Below, in pieces: positions 5,318-10,166 of a stretch of 10,166 nt of DNA; within the stretch, counting starts at the first letter, position 1; each line of letters starts with the position of its first letter. The position numbers and the translations under genes are program-made. Source of the DNA: JBFWNZ01 sp050250795. Lineage in GTDB: Bacteria; Pseudomonadota; Alphaproteobacteria; UBA8366. The stretch spans positions 1 through 10,166 of the forward strand of contig JBFWNZ010000121.1 of the NCBI GenBank assembly GCA_050250795.1, given 5' to 3'. The notes beneath the pieces were generated by a model. It worked only from the letters and a program-made list of their open reading frames with translations. It did no database searches and had not been told where the DNA came from.

Positions 5318-7381
5318 CTATCCTTCGATCAGCAGCACGCCCGATGGCAACGCGGTCGCGCGCTGGCCCGCAAGCACGCGGATGGTGGCGCCGAAATCCT
5401 CGACGATCAGCGGCCCGTCCAGGACGGCACCCGGCCGGATCGCGTCGCGCCGCCACACCGCCACCTCGGCTGCGCTGCCGTCCGCCGCATGAACGCGGCG
5501 CCTCCGCGGCGGAGGGGCGTCGCCCTCCGTCGCCGGCGCAGCGGGCCAGCCGCCCTGCCAGACCGGCGCGTGCGCGACCAGCCGCAGGTTGACCAGTTGC
5601 ACCGCATGCTCCGGCAGGTCGTAACCGTAGATGCCGCGATAGGCGGCGCGAAACGCGCCGTCCAGCCAGCCCGCGGTCACATGCTCGCCCTCGGGCACCG
5701 GCAGGGTGAGTTCGAACATCTGCCCGTCGAAGCGTGCATCGACCGAGCGCTCATGCACCCAGCCCTGCGCGACGGTCTCGACCGCCGCCAGTTCCGCCGC
5801 GCGGTGGCCGAGTTCCGCGAAGGCTGCGTCCACCGCGGCCGCGTCGATCTCGCCGACACGGCGCAGATGGGTCTGCACGAGATCGTGCCGCACCTCGCCC
5901 AGCAGGGTACCGATGGCGCTGAACAGGCCGGGGCAGGGCGGGATCGCGACCCGCGGAATGCCGACCTCGCGCGCGATCCCCGCCGCATGCAGCGGCCCGG
6001 CACCGCCGAAGGCCACCAGCGTGAAATCGCGCGGGTCGAGGCCGCGCCGCAGGCTCGCCAGCCGCACCATCTCCGCCATATTCGCCTCGGCGATGGTCAG
6101 GATGCCGGCCGCCGCCCGCTCCACGCTCCAGCCCAGCGGCCCGGCGACATAGGCGGCGATGGCCGCGCGGGCGCGGTCGGGATCGATGGTCAGGTCCTCG
6201 CTGCCGAAGCCGTCGGCGGCGATATGGCCCAGCGCGACATGCGCGTCGGTCACGGTCGGCCGCGTTCCGCCCCGCCCGTAACAGGCCGGGCCCGGTTCCG
6301 CCCCCGCGCTCTCCGGCCCGACCTTGAGCACGCCGGCCGCATCCAGCCAGGCGATGGACCCGCCGCCGGCGCCGATCTCGATCAGGTCGATGACCGGGCT
6401 CTTGATCGGATAGCCGCCCAGGTCGCGCCCTTCGACGAAGCGGTCGGCATAGAATTCGGTCGACAGGCGCGGCGCCCCGCCCACCACGGCGCCGGCCTTC
6501 GCCGTCGTGCCGCCCATGTCGAAGGCGATCAGATCGCCCAGGCCCTCGGCCCGACCCAGCGCCGCCGCCGCCACGAGGCCCGCCGCCGGTCCGGATTCGA
6601 TCAGATGCACCGGATGGCGCCGCGCATTTGCGGCCGAGGTCAGGCCGCCATTCGACTTCACGATGGCGAGGTCGGCGATCCCGCGCGCCGCCAGCGCGGT
6701 CTCGAAGCGCTCGGTATAGCGGGCGACGACCGGGCCGATGAAGGCGTTGACCGCCACCGTGCTGGTCCGCTCGAACTCGCGGAACTCGCTGCACAGATCG
6801 CTGGAGCGGGTCACGAACAGGCCGGGCAGCGCATCGCGCAACGCCGCCTCCAGGCGCCGTTCATGAACGTCGCTGGCATAGGCATGCAGCAGGCATATGG
6901 CGACCGCCTCGGCGCCGCTGTCCCGCACGGCCGCCACCGCCCGCGCGATCTCGGCGTCGGTCAGCGGATTCAGCACGCTGCCGTCATGCGCCAGCCGCTC
7001 ATCGACCTCGATGCGATGCGCGCGCGCAACCAGCGGCGGCGAGACCGCCGGCGCCAGATCGTAGAGACGCGGCCGGGCATGGCGGCGCAGCGCCAGCACG
7101 TCGCGGAACCCGCGCGTGGTCAGCAGGACCGCCCGCGCCCCGCGTTTCGTGATCAGCGCATTGGTGCCCACCGTCGTGCCATGGAACACCGCACGCCCAC
7201 TCGTTCCCGACCGCGCCCGGAACCGGTCGATACCCTCCACCGCCCCGCGCGCCGGATCGTCGGCGGTCGAGGGCAGCTTGATGGCGGCAACGATGCGGCC
7301 GTTGCGCGGATCGAGCGCCAGCACATCGGTGAAGGTACCGCCGACATCGATGCCGAGAAGAAGTCCGCCGACATCGGCCAT
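5318..7381 (-). CDS. hyuA: Hydantoinase A / 5-oxoprolinase-type ATP-binding subunit
   Basis: The 687-residue product is the nucleotide-using subunit that pairs with HyuB. The N-terminus LLLGIDVGGTFTDVLALD is the phosphate-binding loop of the Hydant_A_N domain. HGTTVGTNALITKRG lies further in, followed by FDMGGTTAKAG (287-297), IGAGGGSI (336-343), SAGAEPGPACYGRGG (about 358-372) and AFGGAGPLHA (457-466), all hallmarks of the hydantoinase A core. Length is typical of stand-alone HyuA; fused 5-oxoprolinases are about twice as long. I took the ATG at 7381, with GGGAGG (complement of 7389-7394) 7 bases upstream; a GTG at 7396 would place this ribosome site inside the gene. It is the first gene of the hyuAB operon and is divergent from the small lipoprotein gene. 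It may serve hydantoin, oxoproline, creatinine-derived or other ring-opening chemistry. Confidence 0.93.
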   Translation of the reverse strand: MADVGGLLLGIDVGGTFTDVLALDPRNGRIVAAIKLPSTADDPARGAVEGIDRFRARSGTSGRAVFHGTTVGTNALITKRGARAVLLTTRGFRDVLALRRHARPRLYDLAPAVSPPLVARAHRIEVDERLAHDGSVLNPLTDAEIARAVAAVRDSGAEAVAICLLHAYASDVHERRLEAALRDALPGLFVTRSSDLCSEFREFERTSTVAVNAFIGPVVARYTERFETALAARGIADLAIVKSNGGLTSAANARRHPVHLIESGPAAGLVAAAALGRAEGLGDLIAFDMGGTTAKAGAVVGGAPRLSTEFYADRFVEGRDLGGYPIKSPVIDLIEIGAGGGSIAWLDAAGVLKVGPESAGAEPGPACYGRGGTRPTVTDAHVALGHIAADGFGSEDLTIDPDRARAAIAAYVAGPLGWSVERAAAGILTIAEANMAEMVRLASLRRGLDPRDFTLVAFGGAGPLHAAGIAREVGIPRVAIPPCPGLFSAIGTLLGEVRHDLVQTHLRRVGEIDAAAVDAAFAELGHRAAELAAVETVAQGWVHERSVDARFDGQMFELTLPVPEGEHVTAGWLDGAFRAAYRGIYGYDLPEHAVQLVNLRLVAHAPVWQGGWPAAPATEGDAPPPRRRRVHAADGSAAEVAVWRRDAIRPGAVLDGPLIVEDFGATIRVLAGQRATALPSGVLLIEG

Positions 7382-7534
7382 CCCTATTCCTCCCACCGAT
7401 CCAATGCCTTACGGCGGCATGGAAAAATTTTCGCCGCGCAGCGAACCATAACGGTGGGTTCGGGCGTTGTTACGAATGCGTGCCGACCGATGCGCGGGAT
7501 GCGATGCCGGCCGGCCTTAGCGATGGAGGATGCC
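7382..7534. promoter_or_regulatory. Divergent intergenic region of hyuA and the lipoprotein gene
   Basis: These 153 bases should hold promoters in both directions. The clearest feature is the A/T tract AAAAATTTT (7423-7431), about 40 bases upstream of the hyuA start and unusual in such GC-rich DNA. I found no convincing -35/-10 pair for either gene and no strong palindrome, so the regulatory content is inferred from position only. Confidence 0.4.
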
Positions 7535-7687
7535 ATGATTTTCGAAACGACCTTCAAGGCCCTGGCTGTGGCCGCCCTGCTGACCATGACCGCCTGCTCG
7601 TTCCACAAGATGCCGCCGCTGACCTCGGCCGAGGGATGGCAGTCGGCCCAGATGCAGAAGCAGCAGATGTCTGCCCAGCAGAAGTAG
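7535..7687 (+). CDS. Small putative lipoprotein (50 aa)
   Basis: The 50-residue product has a type II signal peptide: a short start with K8, a hydrophobic stretch ALAVAALLTMTA (9-20) and C21 as the lipidation residue in TMTAC. The -3 residue is methionine rather than leucine, an acceptable but not ideal lipobox. The mature part is about 30 residues, CSFHKMPPLTSAEGWQSAQM followed by QKQQMSAQQK, rich in glutamine and methionine, with no recognised domain. GGAGG (7525-7529) stands 5 bases before this ATG; the in-frame ATG at 7523 overlaps that site and is less likely. It is divergent from hyuA and convergent with pdxA. Tiny lipoproteins of the entericidin kind are common in proteobacteria, but I see no entericidin-type motif. 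Probable location is the outer or inner membrane, facing the periplasm. Confidence 0.65.
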   Translation: MIFETTFKALAVAALLTMTACSFHKMPPLTSAEGWQSAQMQKQQMSAQQK

Positions 7688-7711
7688 CCGCAGGACGACG
7701 CCGGCCCCGGT

Positions 7712-7731
7712 GCTGCGGCTCAGGCCGCAGC
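7712..7731. terminator. Hairpin over the pdxA stop codon, possible bidirectional terminator
   Basis: GCTGCGGC (7712-7719) and GCCGCAGC (7724-7731) are perfect reverse complements around the 4-base loop TCAG. The pdxA stop (complement of 7720-7722) lies within this loop. The hairpin begins 25 bases after the lipoprotein stop, between two convergent genes, where a shared terminator is expected. There is no T-run on either side, so intrinsic termination is uncertain. Confidence 0.35.
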
Positions 7732-8727
7732 CCGGCGCCGCGCCGCCGTTCCCATCTCCAGCGCCAGATCGAAGGCGGCAAAGAACGCGCCGGTATCGGC
7801 AATCCCCTTGCCGGCGATGTCATAGGCCGTGCCATGCGCCGGCGTGGCGATGTTGGACGGCAAACCGCCCATCACGCTGATGCCGCGGTCGAAGCCCAGC
7901 GCCTTGAGCGCGATCTGGCCCTGGTCGTGATACATCGTGACGATGGCGTCCTGGCCCAGCTTGCGCGCCGTCAGGAACATCGTGTCCGGCGAGTAGGGAC
8001 CGCTCACGTCGTTTCCGGCCGCCCGCGACTTCTCGATGGCCGGGGTCAGCACGTCGATTTCCTCGCGCCCGAAGGCACCGTTGTCGCCGGCATGCGGGTT
8101 CAGGCCCGCGACCGCGATCTTCGGCCGGGCGCGCCCCGCACGCTTGAGCGTGCCGCTGATAAGATCGATGGCGTCGAGCACCCGGTCGACCGTGATCATG
8201 TCCGCGACGTCGCGCAGCGCCACATGCGAGGTGACGCGCGAGGTCCACAGCCCGTCCAGCACGTTCAACTCGGCGACATGGCCGCGATAGCCCAGCCGCT
8301 CGGCGAACCAGTGCATTTCATCCGCATGGCCGATACCGCCAAGCTTCATCGCGCTCTTGTTGAGCGGCGCGAAGCAGAAGGCATCCAGCCGGCCCGCCCT
8401 CTCCAGATCCGACAGCGTGCCCAGGCAGTCGAGGCAGTAGCGCCCGCCCTCCGCCTGCGCCTTGCCGAGGGGATAGTCCGCCGCCCCCGGCAGGCGCCGC
8501 ACCAGCAAGGTCGGCCGGCCGGGCTGGAGGTCGATGGCGGCCTCGTCCTCGACGGCGCGCAGGGCAATATCGGTCCCGGCAATCTTCTGCCCGCGGGCCA
8601 CATGGTCGGGATCGCCCACGACCAGGATCGCGGCCTGCGCCTGGCGCGGATCGGCCAGCAGCTTCGCGACGAGTTCCGACCCGATCCCTGCAGGATCCCC
8701 TGGGCATAATCCGATCCGAGGCGTCAT
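7720..8727 (-). CDS. PdxA-family dehydrogenase, probably the catabolic PdxA2-like type
   Basis: The 335-residue product belongs to the family of NAD-dependent, metal-dependent 4-hydroxythreonine-4-phosphate dehydrogenases. It shows GDPAGIG (10-16), APLNKSAM (120-127), SHVALRDV (167-174), GLNPHAGDNG (208-217), MYHDQGQIALK (265-275) and TPAHGTAYDIAG (295-306). The three metal-binding histidines of PdxA correspond to H168, H212 and H267, so the enzyme looks active. The HDQGQIA form (rather than HDQGLP) and the AGDNGAFG loop resemble the paralogues acting on four-carbon acid sugar phosphates (PdxA2) or diol dehydrogenases such as TphB, not the vitamin B6 enzyme. No pdxJ, ksgA or surA neighbour is present. 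GGAGGG (complement of 8734-8739) is 6 bases before the ATG. It is divergent from the ComA-like gene, 97 bases apart. The clade assignment is from memory of motifs. Confidence 0.85.
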   Translation of the reverse strand: MTPRIGLCPGDPAGIGSELVAKLLADPRQAQAAILVVGDPDHVARGQKIAGTDIALRAVEDEAAIDLQPGRPTLLVRRLPGAADYPLGKAQAEGGRYCLDCLGTLSDLERAGRLDAFCFAPLNKSAMKLGGIGHADEMHWFAERLGYRGHVAELNVLDGLWTSRVTSHVALRDVADMITVDRVLDAIDLISGTLKRAGRARPKIAVAGLNPHAGDNGAFGREEIDVLTPAIEKSRAAGNDVSGPYSPDTMFLTARKLGQDAIVTMYHDQGQIALKALGFDRGISVMGGLPSNIATPAHGTAYDIAGKGIADTGAFFAAFDLALEMGTAARRRAAA

Positions 8728-8824
8728 GCGATTCCCTCCATGTTCGACCGCCGCTATAAGAGGCGCGGGCCGCTTGCCGGCCGCTGTTCTTTACGATCCG
8801 AACGCTAGCATGGAAGGCATGACG

Positions 8825-9631
8825 ATGGCGAATTTCCCGTTCCTGGAGCGGCCGGCGCGCTCGGCGAAGCCACGGCGCTCGGGACTGACCGTCGTCAGCG
8901 ATATGGGCCTGTCGCTCGCGGAGACGCGGTCGCTGATCGAGACGGCCGGCGACATCGTCGACCACGTCAAGATCACCGACCATGTCGGCATCCTGTGGCG
9001 CTATCCCGAAGAATGGGTGAAGCAGAAGACAACCTTCTACCGCCAGCACGGCATCGAGACGCTGGTGGGCGGCATCCCCTTCGAGGTGGCGCTGCTGCAG
9101 GGCAAGGTGCCGCAATACATGCGGCGGGTCGCCGAACTCGGCTTCGACGGGGTCGAGGTGTCCGAGGATTCCGTGGATTCCCTGCCCGCGGAACAGCGCC
9201 GCGCCGCCATCCGGCACGGCCTGGATTGCGGCCTCAAGGTCTTTACCGAGATGGGAAAGAAGATCGTCGACGCGCCGCTCGAAGCGGCCGAGGCCATCGA
9301 CCTCGCCTCGCGCGACCTGGAGGACGGCGCCTATCTGGTGGTGGTGGAGAAGAGCGACATCGCCGTGCAGATCGCCCAGAAGCGCGACACCCTGCACCGG
9401 CTGATCGAGGGCGTGCCGCAGGAGAAGCTGATCTTCGAGGCCGGACCCGGCGCCGACGAGATGCAGGTGGCCGGCTGGCTGATCCGCGAGTTCGGCAGCG
9501 AGGTGAACCTGGAGAACCTGCGGGCGGCGAACGCGATCACGCTGGAGGCGATGCGGCACGGCCTCAACCGCGCCGTCGACTACCGCTACTTCCACGCCTA
9601 TGCCGGCAAGCCGCTGCCGCCCGTGACCTGA
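8825..9631 (+). CDS. ComA / phosphosulfolactate synthase-family protein, divergent
   Basis: The 268-residue product is a predicted TIM-barrel protein of the ComA family, which in methanogens adds sulfite to phosphoenolpyruvate to give phosphosulfolactate for coenzyme M. Family-like segments in order are SGLTVVSDMGLS (19-30), VDHVKI (45-50), GGIPFE (82-87), ELGFDGVEVSEDS (104-116), FTEMGKK (140-146), IFEAGPG (203-209) and SEVNLENL (225-232). Several motif positions differ from what I recall of ComA: DKG is DMG (26-28), the glycine-rich segment after VK is TDHVG, and the EGRESG-like loop is VEKSDI (174-179). The reaction may therefore differ. GGAAGG (8812-8817) gives 7-base spacing to this ATG; ATGs at 8810 and 8819 are less well placed. 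No comB, comC, comDE or bacterial coenzyme M gene is in the window. It shares a divergent promoter region with the pdxA paralogue. Confidence 0.82.
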   Translation: MANFPFLERPARSAKPRRSGLTVVSDMGLSLAETRSLIETAGDIVDHVKITDHVGILWRYPEEWVKQKTTFYRQHGIETLVGGIPFEVALLQGKVPQYMRRVAELGFDGVEVSEDSVDSLPAEQRRAAIRHGLDCGLKVFTEMGKKIVDAPLEAAEAIDLASRDLEDGAYLVVVEKSDIAVQIAQKRDTLHRLIEGVPQEKLIFEAGPGADEMQVAGWLIREFGSEVNLENLRAANAITLEAMRHGLNRAVDYRYFHAYAGKPLPPVT

Positions 9632-9640
9632 CGCTCAGGT
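9626..9640. other. Inverted repeat joining two convergent stop codons
   Basis: ACCTGA (9626-9631) and TCAGGT (9635-9640) are perfect reverse complements around CGC. They contain the TGA stops of the ComA-like gene and of the membrane protein gene on the opposite strand. The layout copies that at 3688-3700. It may act as a weak shared terminator; no T-run is present. Confidence 0.35.
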
Positions 9641-10003
9641 GAAGCCGGAGCTGCGCGGGTCGGGATGCGGCATGCCCTTGCCGAGCAGGTTCAGGCCCGA
9701 GACGCAGCGCGCGATCACCCAGATGTACCAGACGAGGAACACCGCCCAGCCGATCAGCACGAAGGTCAGCAGCGTGCCGACGATGAACCACACGATGCTG
9801 AGCCAGAAGGTCTTGATCTGGAAATCGTAGTGGCTGCGCACCCAGGCGGCGGCGTCCGACCGGTTCATATAGGCCAGAACGACACCGACCACCGCCGTCA
9901 GCCCCACCGCGAGGCCGACCAGATAAAGGATGTAGACGACGCGGGCGGTGTCGGCCGTCGACCGGTCCTGTCCCGTCATGTCCTGGCTGCCCGCATCGGT
10001 CAT
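9635..10003 (-). CDS. Small integral membrane protein, DUF4870 (Tic20-like) type
   Basis: The 122-residue product has a polar N-terminus of about 20 residues and then three predicted membrane helices: about 21-46 (VVYILYLVGLAVGLTAVVGV onward), 65-83 and 85-104. The SHYDFQIKTFW segment (58-67) between helices one and two resembles the conserved H-x-x-FQ pattern of DUF4870 proteins, as does the IARCVSGLNLLGKGMP ending. Function of this family is unknown. I chose the ATG at 10003 because GGAGGAGA lies 7 bases upstream in the complement of 10011-10018; the frame stays open to 10105 without a comparable site. The gene is convergent with the ComA-like gene, with a 3-base gap. Membrane topology is a reading of hydrophobicity by eye. 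The call is moderate to good as a membrane protein and moderate as DUF4870. Confidence 0.75.
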   Translation of the reverse strand: MTDAGSQDMTGQDRSTADTARVVYILYLVGLAVGLTAVVGVVLAYMNRSDAAAWVRSHYDFQIKTFWLSIVWFIVGTLLTFVLIGWAVFLVWYIWVIARCVSGLNLLGKGMPHPDPRSSGFT

Positions 10004-10143
10004 GCCGAACTCTCCTCCGCCGATTCCGATATCACTATGGGGCGTGGCGGCCCCGAACCCAACCCCGCCGCCGGTGAATTTACCCCCGCAGTCCGCGCGC
10101 AGCATGCATGGGTGACCGGCGCAGGCGGCGGAACGCTTCGCCC

Positions 10144-10149
10144 TTGACT
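10144..10149 (+). promoter_or_regulatory. Possible -35 hexamer of a gene beyond the right edge
   Basis: TTGACT lies 17 bases from the window end on the plus strand. The stretch 10004-10166 between the membrane protein start and the edge holds no supported gene. The matching -10 would fall at or beyond the edge, so this is only a suggestion. Confidence 0.2.
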
Positions 10150-10166
10150 GGCTGGCGGGGCGGGCG

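Noticed and set aside
3870..5492. Plus-strand open frame of 540 codons antisense to hyuB
   Set aside because: The opposite strand encodes a full HyuB with family motifs; the antisense translation is repetitive in alanine, glycine and arginine and resembles no family.
7443..7471. EcfG-type general stress promoter upstream of the lipoprotein gene (GAAC then CGTT)
   Set aside because: The first element reads CGAAC rather than GGAAC and the gap to CGTT is 18 bases, outside the usual 16-17. I would not call it without expression data.
5489..7687. Plus-strand open frame of 732 codons antisense to hyuA
   Set aside because: It is a composition shadow of hyuA in GC-rich DNA, with arginine-rich low-complexity translation and no motif. 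Only its last 51 codons (7535-7687) have a ribosome site and a sensible protein.
7712..7731. CRISPR-like or REP repeat unit
   Set aside because: Only one copy is present, with no array or spacer structure.
9650..10166. Plus-strand frames opposite the membrane protein gene (9639-9830 and 9665-10147)
   Set aside because: They lie antisense to a gene with clear membrane helices and a strong ribosome site and have no recognisable content of their own.

Overview
The window reads as chromosomal DNA of a GC-rich alphaproteobacterium. GC is visibly high with strong G/C third-position bias, intergenic gaps are short, Shine-Dalgarno sites are of the GGAGG type, and the gene content (HyuAB, a PdxA paralogue, a ComA-like protein, a DUF4870-type membrane protein) fits Rhodospirillales or a neighbouring order. 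That placement is inference. No rRNA, tRNA, CRISPR array, insertion sequence or phage gene is visible.

Layout. Positions 2-232 hold the 3' end of an unrecognised gene. Positions 230-1063 hold a compact type II toxin-antitoxin module: a DUF1778 (TacA-like) antitoxin and a GNAT (TacT-like) toxin, preceded by a perfect 12-bp inverted repeat that sits on a plausible promoter. Positions 1137-2153 encode an isopenicillin-N-synthase-like 2-oxoglutarate/Fe(II) oxygenase, followed closely by a 56-residue basic CxxC protein (2168-2338). Positions 2339-2717 are non-coding but structured: three pairs of 10-bp direct repeats with consensus G(c/t)TgACAttT, two GC hairpins and a 16-bp perfect palindrome, all upstream of a Gfo/Idh/MocA oxidoreductase (2718-3692).

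On the minus strand, convergent with that gene, lies a hyuA-hyuB operon (7381 down to 3696) for an ATP-dependent hydantoinase/5-oxoprolinase-type enzyme. Divergent from hyuA is a 50-residue putative lipoprotein (7535-7687). It converges on a catabolic-type pdxA paralogue (8727 down to 7720). Divergent from pdxA is a protein of the ComA/phosphosulfolactate synthase family (8825-9631) whose motifs depart from the canonical ones. A small three-helix membrane protein (10003 down to 9635) closes the window on the minus strand.

How the genes may work together. HyuAB, the Gfo/Idh/MocA dehydrogenase, the 2OG oxygenase, the PdxA-type dehydrogenase and the ComA-like TIM-barrel protein are all small-molecule enzymes, which suggests an accessory catabolic neighbourhood. 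No transporter or regulator is in view to name a substrate, and the genes sit in several separate transcription units, so one common pathway is not shown. The two most distinctive signals are the tandem 10-bp repeats upstream of the Gfo/Idh/MocA gene and the divergent pdxA / comA-like pair.
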